In this document: in pieces, positions 1 through 6,315 of the stretch
Layout: every line of letters starts with the position of its first letter
How positions within the stretch are numbered: position 1 is the stretch's first letter
Source: Alphaproteobacteria bacterium UBA1002
GTDB lineage: Bacteria; Pseudomonadota; Alphaproteobacteria; Rickettsiales; UBA998
Direction of reading: 5' to 3'
Length of the DNA: 7,807 nucleotides
NCBI GenBank assembly: GCA_002291845.1
Contig: DBAU01000039.1
Span: 1 to 7,807 of the forward strand
Position numbers and translations under genes: made by a program
Notes under the pieces: model-generated
Seen by the model: only the letters and a program-made list of their open reading frames with translations
Told to the model about the DNA's origin: nothing
The model's database searches: none

Positions 1-504
1 ACGTGCGGTATCATTAAACTTGTCCACCCAGCTGGCAAATCGCTCGACAATCAAATCAGGATACTGCATCGCGAGCGAGGAGAGATAATCCTGTGCTCCT
101 TCTGCATCCAGTGTTTCAGGACTAATCCAGACATCAATAATCAATGGCACCGGCAGCATTTCAACCGGGGTAGACGAACCCAGCCACGGTTCAAGCAGTG
201 CCGAAACTTTCGATTCACTCATCAGCTCAGCACGAAGAATACCCTGCTGCTTTGGCAGACTTTCCATCAACTGACGTGCGGTGGTTTTCTCTTTGCCATT
301 CGCATAGGGGATATGAATTTGATAGCGCTGATCAAATTCAGCAATCTGCGAAACCATCACATCATTCAGTGCCATACCAGCCGCCATCGCAAGTGCGGTG
401 AGCACTGTCATGATGCCAATAATCCAAGGCAGGAAACGGTTGGCATCTTCGCGGCTGAACGGCAGATCCGGGCGGGGTAGAACAGAAAGAACGGCCCGCA
501 GCAT
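1..504 (-). CDS. ftsX: FtsX-like cell division permease, N-terminal part (runs off left edge)
   Basis: The minus strand is open from an ATG at 504 to the window edge, giving 168 codons with no stop, so the C-terminal part is missing. A cytoplasmic N-terminus (about residues 1-24, with LPFSREDANRFLPW leading in) is followed by one hydrophobic membrane segment at about 25-47. A periplasmic region then contains LLEPWLG (103-109) and LPVPLIIDV (117-125), which I recognise from alphaproteobacterial FtsX proteins. Known role of the family: FtsX is the membrane partner of the ATPase FtsE and links division to activation of septal cell-wall hydrolases. The start lies five bases after the grpE stop, with only a weak upstream AGG, so translation probably depends on coupling to grpE. 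No ftsE gene precedes it, although ftsE-ftsX is the usual arrangement. The identification rests on recalled motifs; the four-helix permease core that would settle it lies outside the window. Confidence 0.75.
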   Translation of the reverse strand, partial: MLRAVLSVLPRPDLPFSREDANRFLPWIIGIMTVLTALAMAAGMALNDVMVSQIAEFDQRYQIHIPYANGKEKTTARQLMESLPKQQGILRAELMSESKVSALLEPWLGSSTPVEMLPVPLIIDVWISPETLDAEGAQDYLSSLAMQYPDLIVERFASWVDKFNDTAR

Positions 505-509
505 ATCGC

Positions 510-1181
510 TTAGGCCTGTGTATCAACCTGCGGGGAGCCTTCACCAGGCTGCGGCGCTTTGGCGACACCGACCATCGCGGGGCGAAGCAAGCGATCATGC
601 AGTACGTACCCAGCCTGCATCACCTGCATCACCGTTCCAGGAGCGTGCTCTGTGCTCTCCATCTGAGCGACAGCCATGTGGAAATTATGATCAAAAGGTT
701 GGCCCAGCGGATCCACACGCTGAATACCGTGGCGCTGCATCACATTCACAAACTCCGCCAGCGTCATATCTATGCCCTGTGCCAGCGTATTGAGCAAGGG
801 CGACTCTGCGCGGGATTCCTGTGGCACACTTGCCGCCGCACGGTAGAGATTCTCCAGCACGGAAATGATATCTCGAGCAAAACCTGCAACGGCATAGCGT
901 GACGCTTCTTCAACGTCTCGCCGTGCACGGCTGCGGACATTCTCCATTTCCGCCATCGTACGCAGCACCTGATCTTTCATCTCGGCTACCTGCCGCTGCA
1001 GCGCCTCATCTGCGACAGGAGTTTCATGGGACATAGGATCAGCTGCCGGGCTGGTCTCGGAGGTGTGGGCAGCAGCCATGGCTTCCGCGGCTTGCTGTAG
1101 CACACGGTCCAGCTGTTCGCCCGGAGAGAGATCCTGGCTGTTGTCTTCTGTCATGGATTCAGGGTTTGTGCTCGCACTCAT
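510..1181 (-). CDS. grpE: GrpE, nucleotide exchange factor for DnaK
   Basis: The 223-residue protein is GrpE, which releases ADP from DnaK in the cytoplasm and so drives the Hsp70 folding cycle. An acidic, alanine-rich N-terminal tail (1-55) precedes a long helical coiled-coil region (about 57-115). The C-terminal beta domain carries the full GrpE family signature: FDHNFHMAV at 163-171, then 19 residues, then GYVLHDRLLRPAMVGV at 191-206. The length is within the normal bacterial range. The start is not certain: ATG at 1181 and ATG at 1154 (residue 10) both lack a clear Shine-Dalgarno sequence; I chose the longer form. The gene follows the SPOR gene by 77 bases on the same strand, and a candidate RpoH promoter lies in that gap. 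No CIRCE element (the HrcA operator) is visible upstream, and no hrcA gene lies in the window, so heat control through the sigma factor is more likely than HrcA repression. Confidence 0.96.
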   Translation of the reverse strand: MSASTNPESMTEDNSQDLSPGEQLDRVLQQAAEAMAAAHTSETSPAADPMSHETPVADEALQRQVAEMKDQVLRTMAEMENVRSRARRDVEEASRYAVAGFARDIISVLENLYRAAASVPQESRAESPLLNTLAQGIDMTLAEFVNVMQRHGIQRVDPLGQPFDHNFHMAVAQMESTEHAPGTVMQVMQAGYVLHDRLLRPAMVGVAKAPQPGEGSPQVDTQA

Positions 1182-1211
1182 GGGATTTCACACGCAGAAA
1201 TTGATGTGCAT

Positions 1212-1243
1212 CACATGTAGCGTGGGCACCCTCTTTTTTCAAG
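1212..1243 (-). promoter_or_regulatory. Candidate RpoH (heat-shock) promoter for grpE
   Basis: Read on the minus strand, CTTGAA (1243-1238) is followed, 18 bases after its CTTG, by GCTACATGTG (1221-1212). The published alphaproteobacterial heat-shock promoter consensus, as I recall it, is CTTG, 17 to 18 bases, then CYTATnTnnG. The -35 matches and the -10 fits at six of its eight defined positions. The -10 lies about 30 bases before the grpE ATG. The placement suits a heat-shock gene, but the match was made by eye. Confidence 0.5.
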
Positions 1244-1258
1244 CCGCCTGACGCAAAC

Positions 1259-2791
1259 TTAGCGCTCTGAGACAACGACGCAGAGCGTTCCCTTGCGCTT
1301 GAGTGCCTCACAGGTAGATACGGCATCTCCAGCGCGTGCAAACGGGCCTGCGCGCAAGCGGAAGAGATTACGCAAGCCACCTTGCGGGGTATAGATCTGC
1401 TCATTGAGCGTCCCTAGCTCCGCCTTGTGCAGCAATTGCAGCTCAGCCCATTTGTCCATGGCGGCCTGTGGTGCCATAAAGGCACCGAGCTGGATCCAGT
1501 ACATCCCATCCAAAGCGGTCGCGGTAGATTGCTGTGGCGCACCAGCGGTTGCCTGGGCACTGCGCTGCAAGGTACGACGTGCCGCATAACCCGCTGCACC
1601 GCTCAAACGCTGACCACCAGCCAGCGCTTGGGCTCCAGGATTAAACGCGCCACCGAGGTCACGCACGGCGCGGCAGCCAAGCTTTTCTGGCCGGGTAAAC
1701 GAGCACAAGCGACGGATGGCATTGACATTGGCAAACGGCCCAACGCGCAGGGACATCTTCTGTGCCAGCTGCTTCTGGGCAAACGGGCGGGTAACGCGAA
1801 GACGTAATCCGCCGGGGATCGAACGATCACGCTGACGCAGGACATTCCAGTATCCTAGTGCTGTACGCTGTGCGTTGAAGTAACCAATCTCCGCCCAGTA
1901 AGCCATATTACGGTTGTAACTGCTTGGAGTGCCGCGGAAGCCGGAAGCGTAAGGCTGCTGCGGCGTCTGATTCAGATTCGACAACGGCACAGGAATCGCC
2001 TCTGCTACGCTGACATCTGCACGCGTACCGGCCACATTGGCACTCTCCGGCATTGTCGATGCTGGCGCTGCGAACGCTGCTCCCTGAGCAACAGGTACGC
2101 TGGGACCTGAGCCGAAAGGTGAGCCCGCAGGTGCCATAGAGGGTAAGGAATCCGCTGCCGGGGGAATGGTGGGCAACGACGAAGGGGCCGCAGACGCTTC
2201 TTGCACAGGCTCAACAACCTTGGTTGACTTCGCCACAGGCGCGGCGGCGGGGGCTTTTGCGGGCGCAGCAGGCGCCTTTTCTGCCAACGCTTTTTCCAAG
2301 GCTTTTTGGGGTTGAGTAGACACAGCAGCCGATTCTGCCGCCACATCTTCAGCGGCACTGTCGAAGAAGGAGCTCGAGGACTCTGCTACAGGGGCTGTTG
2401 GCTCGGAAGCGTTCATCGCCGTATCCGACTCAGCATAAGGCGCGGTAAACATTGCCGTTTCGACCACGTAGCATTCAAATCCACCGGCGACAACACGCTC
2501 ACACAACGCATCTGCTTGCTCGCGGGTGGGGATTGGGCCGGCCTGCGTGCGGTGATACACAAACTCATCCGGCGGCAGCATCACTTCGGTGGGAGCGTAA
2601 GTAAGTGGCTGGAAAAGATCCGGAAATGATTTAGAAAGCTTATCCCACTGCTGCTTTGCTTCGTCCTGCGTTTTAAACGAGCCCAGCTGCACCATAAAAA
2701 CGGTCTGCGCATGGGCATCACTTAACGGAGCGAGTGTTGCCATACCGAGAAGGCCCAGAAACATCGGAAGACGAACAGACATACGAATCAT
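1259..2791 (-). CDS. Exported protein with three SPOR domains
   Basis: This 510-residue protein starts with a signal peptide: basic start, hydrophobic core LPMFLGLLGMATLAPL, and a likely SPase I site after AHA at residue 28. Three SPOR-like units follow. The first (about 31-113) begins VFMVQLGSF and includes QAGPI. The second (about 298-378) begins YWAEIGYF and includes LRVGPF. The third (about 430-508) begins MYWIQLGAF and includes LRAGPF. A long Ala/Pro/Ser-rich linker (about 115-295) separates the first from the other two. SPOR domains bind denuded peptidoglycan glycan strands at division sites, so a periplasmic role in septal wall or envelope maintenance is inferred. The protein has exactly six cysteines, two per SPOR unit, each pair nine residues apart. 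The start at 2791 has an upstream AAAAGAG; ATG at residue 4 is an alternative. The first SPOR directly after the signal peptide is unusual, since SPOR is generally C-terminal. No standard gene name can be assigned. Confidence 0.9.
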   Translation of the reverse strand: MIRMSVRLPMFLGLLGMATLAPLSDAHAQTVFMVQLGSFKTQDEAKQQWDKLSKSFPDLFQPLTYAPTEVMLPPDEFVYHRTQAGPIPTREQADALCERVVAGGFECYVVETAMFTAPYAESDTAMNASEPTAPVAESSSSFFDSAAEDVAAESAAVSTQPQKALEKALAEKAPAAPAKAPAAAPVAKSTKVVEPVQEASAAPSSLPTIPPAADSLPSMAPAGSPFGSGPSVPVAQGAAFAAPASTMPESANVAGTRADVSVAEAIPVPLSNLNQTPQQPYASGFRGTPSSYNRNMAYWAEIGYFNAQRTALGYWNVLRQRDRSIPGGLRLRVTRPFAQKQLAQKMSLRVGPFANVNAIRRLCSFTRPEKLGCRAVRDLGGAFNPGAQALAGGQRLSGAAGYAARRTLQRSAQATAGAPQQSTATALDGMYWIQLGAFMAPQAAMDKWAELQLLHKAELGTLNEQIYTPQGGLRNLFRLRAGPFARAGDAVSTCEALKRKGTLCVVVSER

Positions 2792-2821
2792 GAAAACACT
2801 CTTTTACGCCACGGTGATTAA

Positions 2822-2835
2822 TTGGATCGCTCCAA
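2822..2835. repeat. Small inverted repeat in the SPOR gene leader
   Basis: TTGGA-tcgc-TCCAA forms five-base arms around a four-base centre, about 30 bases before the SPOR start codon. It could be an operator half-site pair or a short leader hairpin. The arms are short enough to occur by chance. Confidence 0.3.
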
Positions 2836-2944
2836 GCGCGATAAGGAATACAACAAGGGCAAGGGTGCGATAAAGAAAAAAATAAGAATTTATGAAAATG
2901 ACATCATTCGTGCGGCATGTGGTTAAATTTTTTTAGCGAATGTT

Positions 2945-2962
2945 GAGCAAGCGGCTTTGCTC
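2945..2962. repeat. Inverted repeat just upstream of the lysS promoter
   Basis: GAGCAA (2945-2950) and TTGCTC (2957-2962) are perfect six-base arms around a six-base centre. The element ends one base before the proposed -35 of lysS, a position suited to a regulator binding site. The rest of the 248-base divergent gap 2792-3039 is AT-rich (for example AAATTTTTTTA near 2926-2936), and I could not identify a convincing promoter for the SPOR gene in it. Confidence 0.35.
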
Positions 2963-2963
2963 G

Positions 2964-2990
2964 TTGTCTCAGCACGTAACGTGGTATAAA
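2964..2990 (+). promoter_or_regulatory. lysS: Candidate sigma-70 promoter for lysS
   Basis: TTGTCT (2964-2969) and TATAAA (2985-2990) are separated by 15 bases, slightly short of ideal. The -10 is preceded by TGG, making an extended TGnTATAAA element that can compensate for the spacing. Transcription would start near 2997, about 40 bases before the lysS ATG. Confidence 0.5.
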
Positions 2991-3039
2991 CAGCTAACGC
3001 AAACGCGCACTAATCTAAGGATTCAAAGGATATTTCCCT

Positions 3040-4602
3040 ATGGACGCATCGAGCCCGAAAGCCTGGCCATTTCAAGAGGCGGCTAAACTCATAGAGCGCT
3101 ACAGGAAAGCACCACCAGCCAAAGGCTATGTTCTGTTTGAGACCGGCTATGGCCCCTCGGGCTTGCCGCATATCGGTACATTCGGCGAGGTCGCCCGTAC
3201 CAGCATGGTACGCCATGCGTTCAGTCAGATGAGCGATATCCCAACAAAACTGATCTGCATCTCCGATGATATGGATGGCATGCGCAAGATACCCGATAAC
3301 GTGCCTCAGCCTGAGATGCTTGCCGGTTATATGGATATGCCGTTGACGAAAGTGCCCGATCCGTTTGGAACCCATGCCAGCTATGGCCATCACATGAATG
3401 CCCGGCTGTGCGCGTTTTTGGATCGTTTTGGCTTTGATTATGAGTTCAAAAGCGCCACGGATCTCTACACTAGCGGGGCTTTTGATCTCGCGCTCACCAC
3501 GGCACTCGCGCGTTTTGATGCGCTCATGAAGATCATGCTGCTCACCCTCGGGCCAGATCGCCAGAAAACCTATAGCCCGTTTTTGCCCATCTCGCCGAAA
3601 ACAGGGAAAGTGCTCTATGTTCCCATGAAACGCGTTGATGCCGCTGCCGGCACCATTACGTTTGATGATGATGAAGGCGAAGAAATTACCCTGACGGTTA
3701 CCGGGGGAAACTGCAAACTGCAATGGAAGCCCGATTTTGGCATGCGTTGGGCGGCACTGGGCGTTGACTTTGAAATGTATGGCAAGGACCACCTGGTAAA
3801 CGGCAAAATTTATTCCGCCATCTGCAAAACCCTTGGGGGTACCCCACCCGAGCAATTCAACTATGAGTTGTTTCTCGATGAAAAAGGCGAGAAAATTTCA
3901 AAATCGAAAGGCAATGGGATTTCAATCGAACAATGGCTAACTTACGCCCCCACAGAGTCGTTGGCACTATACATGTTCCAGACGCCACAGCGCGCCAAGC
4001 GTCTTTATTTTGATGTCATTCCGAAAGCCGTGGACGAATATCTAACATTTCTTGAAAAATACCCGACACAAACCGAGCAGGAACAGAAAGAAAACCCCGT
4101 TTGGCACATCCATAACGGGCAACCACCTGCCCCTGAAGTGTCCATCAGTTTTGGCCTGCTTCTCAATCTGGCCAGTGTGTGCAATCCCGAAGATAAGTCT
4201 GTCCTGTGGGGCTTTATTAGCCGCTATGCGCCACAAGCAACACCAGAGAATTCGCCCATGCTAGATCGTCTGGCCGGGTTTGCGGTGCGCTATTACCATG
4301 ATTTCGTCAAGCCAACCAAATCATACCGTACCCCCACGGAGCAGGAACAAAAGGCATTGTTGGAGCTACACGCTTTGCTGGAAGCATGGTCAGCTCCGGT
4401 AGCGTCAGAGGCCATTCAAACGGCCATTTACGAGATTGGTATGCGCCATGGGTTTGAACCGTTGCGCAGCTGGTTTTCGTGTTTGTATGAGGTATTGCTG
4501 GGACAGAGCCAGGGGCCGCGTATGGGCAGCTTTACGGCCCTTTATGGCATTAAAAACACGGCAGATTTAATCAAAAAAGCACTGGAAGGCAAAGCAAACT
4601 AA
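3040..4602 (+). CDS. lysS: Lysyl-tRNA synthetase, class I
   Basis: This 520-residue enzyme charges tRNA(Lys) with lysine in the cytoplasm. It is the class I form (also named lysK), unrelated in fold to the class II LysRS of E. coli. The Rossmann-fold signature is clear: PSGLPHIGTFGE at 39-50 is the HIGH motif and KISKS at 285-289 is the KMSKS loop. SDDMDGMRKIPDN (75-87) and WAALGVDFEMYGKDH (237-251) are further stretches I associate with this family. The C-terminal helical anticodon-binding region ends with LLGQSQGPRMGSFTALYGI (486-504), also typical. The length is normal for the family. The start is well supported: AAGGA at 3026-3030 lies nine bases before the ATG. Class I LysRS is common in archaea and alphaproteobacteria, so its presence is informative about lineage but not odd. 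It is divergent from the SPOR gene. No factor-independent terminator is evident after it. Confidence 0.97.
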   Translation: MDASSPKAWPFQEAAKLIERYRKAPPAKGYVLFETGYGPSGLPHIGTFGEVARTSMVRHAFSQMSDIPTKLICISDDMDGMRKIPDNVPQPEMLAGYMDMPLTKVPDPFGTHASYGHHMNARLCAFLDRFGFDYEFKSATDLYTSGAFDLALTTALARFDALMKIMLLTLGPDRQKTYSPFLPISPKTGKVLYVPMKRVDAAAGTITFDDDEGEEITLTVTGGNCKLQWKPDFGMRWAALGVDFEMYGKDHLVNGKIYSAICKTLGGTPPEQFNYELFLDEKGEKISKSKGNGISIEQWLTYAPTESLALYMFQTPQRAKRLYFDVIPKAVDEYLTFLEKYPTQTEQEQKENPVWHIHNGQPPAPEVSISFGLLLNLASVCNPEDKSVLWGFISRYAPQATPENSPMLDRLAGFAVRYYHDFVKPTKSYRTPTEQEQKALLELHALLEAWSAPVASEAIQTAIYEIGMRHGFEPLRSWFSCLYEVLLGQSQGPRMGSFTALYGIKNTADLIKKALEGKAN

Positions 4603-4636
4603 TACCCCTTCCTCTGTACGCATACTCGTGACTCTT

Positions 4637-4664
4637 TTGCTGTTCGTATACCAACGCGTAAAAG
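4637..4664 (+). promoter_or_regulatory. Possible promoter for the prepilin gene
   Basis: TTGCTG (4637-4642) and TAAAAG (4659-4664) stand 16 bases apart, in the 114-base gap between lysS and the prepilin start. The -10 is a poor match and there may be a better site closer to the gene, so this is a weak call. Confidence 0.25.
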
Positions 4665-4716
4665 AAGCCTTAACTATTTTTAGGCTAAAATACTGTTTGG
4701 TTTTCGGAAGAACAAC

Positions 4717-5493
4717 ATGACACAACGCAACGGTTTCACCCTTCTAGAATTATCGGTGGTTCTTACCATCATTGGCCTCATTATTGGAGGTATCATGACC
4801 GGGCAGAACCTGTTGCGGCAATCTGAATTGCGAAGCATGACAAACGACATGCAACGCTATCATGCCGCCATTCTCTCGTTTAGGCAGCAATATGACGCCG
4901 TACCCGGCGACATGACCACTGCAACGAATTTCTGGGGCGTGGCTTCCGGAGCATGTGCTTCACCACTCACAGCGTCGGGCGTTGGCACCCAGACCTGTAA
5001 TGGCGATGGCGATGGATTTATTGGTACGAACGTAATTCCAGGTTCTCGGTATGAGTGGTTTCGCGCGTGGCAACATTTGGCCAATGCAAAACTGATTGAA
5101 GGAAGTTTTTCGGGGATTTCTGACACCAACGCAGATGCAAATGCGTATCCAGGCATTAATGTTCCTGAAACTGGAATTGCAGGGGTCGGAATTACCGCAA
5201 TGTTTGTTTCCGTTACGACAGATACAGGCCAATGGTTTGGCGATCCGGAATATGGCAATGTTTTTTCTCTTGGTACAATCGGTTCGGGACGCGAAACACG
5301 GAACCCCTTTTTAACGGCACGGGAAGCGTTCCAGCTGGATCAAAAATTAGACGATGGTTTAGCAAGTTCGGGAACGCTTCTATCACGCAATGACCCAAGC
5401 TGTGCGCAGCGCCCGGGTGCCGGCTTGCCAGCGGAATATTTGACTGGGGACAATATCACAGGCTGCTATTTGATTCTCAAGCTGGATCTCTAA
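4717..5493 (+). CDS. Type IV prepilin-like protein
   Basis: The 258-residue product has a classic class III signal: a short basic leader MTQRNG, cleavage expected between G6 and F7, then FTLLELSVVLTIIGLIIGG, with the conserved glutamate at residue 11 (position 5 of the mature protein). Prepilin peptidase would cleave and methylate this end, and the hydrophobic helix would anchor or assemble the subunit. After the helix comes RQQYDAVPGDMTTATNFWG (56-74), a core I associate with pilin-like proteins of some alphaproteobacteria. NGDGDGFI (95-102) resembles a calcium-binding loop. Four cysteines (80, 94, 229, 250) could form disulfides in the globular head. GGAAG at 4706-4710 gives a good ribosome site six bases before the ATG. 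No other pilus, secretion or peptidase gene is nearby, so whether it acts as a pilin, a pseudopilin or a competence pilin is unknown. By hand count, 5161-5280 is about 45% GC, against about 58% for 5821-5940 in rph. Confidence 0.88.
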   Translation: MTQRNGFTLLELSVVLTIIGLIIGGIMTGQNLLRQSELRSMTNDMQRYHAAILSFRQQYDAVPGDMTTATNFWGVASGACASPLTASGVGTQTCNGDGDGFIGTNVIPGSRYEWFRAWQHLANAKLIEGSFSGISDTNADANAYPGINVPETGIAGVGITAMFVSVTTDTGQWFGDPEYGNVFSLGTIGSGRETRNPFLTAREAFQLDQKLDDGLASSGTLLSRNDPSCAQRPGAGLPAEYLTGDNITGCYLILKLDL

Positions 5494-5501
5494 GATTTTT
5501 C

Positions 5502-5530
5502 TTGCCGCAAACAGGCTTTATCCCTATTGC
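5502..5530 (+). promoter_or_regulatory. Possible promoter for rph
   Basis: TTGCCG (5502-5507) and TATTGC (5525-5530) are 17 bases apart. Each matches the sigma-70 consensus at about four of six positions. Transcription would begin within the palindrome at 5531-5549, giving an almost leaderless message, so this site and an RNA hairpin there are hard to reconcile. Confidence 0.3.
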
Positions 5531-5549
5531 GTGACCAAAGAGAGGTCAC
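5531..5549 (+). promoter_or_regulatory. Palindrome/hairpin holding the rph ribosome site in its loop
   Basis: GTGACC (5531-5536), loop AAAGAGA, GGTCAC (5544-5549): a perfect six-base-pair inverted repeat that ends at the base directly before the rph ATG. The purine-rich AAAGAGAGG at 5537-5545, the only Shine-Dalgarno-like sequence for rph, lies in the loop and the start of the right arm. As RNA this could limit ribosome access to the rph start; as DNA it could be an operator. Which applies is not shown by the sequence. Confidence 0.5.
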
Positions 5550-6266
5550 ATGCGCAGTTTTCAACGCACCCCGGACATGCTTCGTCCCCTGACGCTTACC
5601 CCGAGTGTCAGCCGTCATGCTGAAGGCTCCTGCCTGATTGAGTGTGGCCATACGCGAGTATTGTGCACAGCTAGCATTGACGCGGGTGTTCCGCCCTTTT
5701 TACGCAATACAGGGAGTGGATGGGTGACGGCGGAATACGGCATGCTGCCACGCGCCACCCATTCACGTAATGCTCGCGAGGCGGCAAAAGGCAAACAGAG
5801 CGGACGCACGCAGGAAATTCAACGCCTTATTGGTCGCGCACTGCGCGGCGTCACCGACCTGAAAGCATTGGGTGAGCGCCAGATCATCATCGATTGCGAC
5901 GTGCTGGAAGCCGATGGAGGCACCCGTACCGCTTCAATTACCGGTGGTTATGTTGCGCTGCACCTGGCTTGCCAGTCGCTTATGGAATCGGGCATGATAA
6001 AGGAAATGCCACTGCGGGCACCGGTGATGGCTATCTCTTGCGGCATCGTCGATGGTATCCCACTGCTCGATCTGGATTATCTGGAGGATTCACGCGCCGA
6101 GGTGGATGCGAATTTTGTCTTCACCGGACGGAACGAACTGATCGAGATTCAGGGTACAGCGGAGGGTAAGCCATTTTCTTCTGCGCAATTCACTGAATTA
6201 TTGCAACTGGCGGAAAAAGGCGCGGCGCAAATCCTTGAAAAACAGCGCGCCGCACTTCATGTATAA
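5550..6266 (+). CDS. rph: Ribonuclease PH
   Basis: The 238-residue protein is RNase PH, a phosphate-dependent 3'-5' exoribonuclease that trims the 3' ends of tRNA precursors in the cytoplasm and assembles as a hexameric ring. The length is the family norm. The beginning, MRSFQRTPDMLRPLTL, is the usual start for the family and fixes the start codon. GRTQEIQRLIGRALR (85-99) contains Arg86, and DGGTRTASITGGY (122-134) contains Thr125 and Arg126; these correspond to the phosphate-binding residues described for this family. WVTAEYGMLPRAT (58-70) and the SRAEVDANFV stretch near the C-terminal end are also typical. Its catalytic residues look intact. rdgB follows after 49 bases, a conserved pairing in alphaproteobacteria. 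The only ribosome site lies within a palindrome flush with the ATG. Confidence 0.98.
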   Translation: MRSFQRTPDMLRPLTLTPSVSRHAEGSCLIECGHTRVLCTASIDAGVPPFLRNTGSGWVTAEYGMLPRATHSRNAREAAKGKQSGRTQEIQRLIGRALRGVTDLKALGERQIIIDCDVLEADGGTRTASITGGYVALHLACQSLMESGMIKEMPLRAPVMAISCGIVDGIPLLDLDYLEDSRAEVDANFVFTGRNELIEIQGTAEGKPFSSAQFTELLQLAEKGAAQILEKQRAALHV

Positions 6267-6276
6267 GAAGTGATAC

Positions 6277-6291
6277 GGCGCGTCGGGCGCC
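6277..6291 (+). repeat. GC-rich hairpin between rph and rdgB
   Basis: GGCGC-gtcgg-GCGCC is a five-base-pair, fully GC stem with a five-base loop, starting ten bases after the rph stop codon. The following CATTGTTAC has no run of T, so it is not a standard factor-independent terminator. It may protect the upstream mRNA end or partly attenuate transcription into rdgB. Confidence 0.4.
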
Positions 6292-6315
6292 CATTGTTAC
6301 AGGAATAGAGCTGCC

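Noticed and set aside
398..793. 131-codon plus-strand open frame across ftsX and grpE
   Set aside because: It spans two well-supported minus-strand genes, and its translation is low-complexity and lacks any recognisable motif.
2005..2358. Arg/Pro/Leu-rich minus-strand open frame inside the SPOR gene
   Set aside because: It is the alternate-frame reading of the Ala/Pro-rich linker and has the biased composition expected of that.
3010..3855. 281-codon open frame on the minus strand opposite lysS
   Set aside because: It is fully antisense to the intact class I LysRS, resembles no protein I know and has no signal or domain. It is best explained as a shadow of the lysS codon pattern.
4666..4685. 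AGCCT...AGGCT inverted repeat after lysS as a terminator
   Set aside because: The stem is five base pairs with an AT-rich ten-base loop. On the plus strand it is followed by AAAAT, not a T run; on the minus strand a T-rich tract follows, but no minus-strand gene ends there.
4860..5258. 132-codon minus-strand open frame opposite the prepilin
   Set aside because: It is antisense to a clearly coding gene and has no supporting ribosome site or family resemblance.
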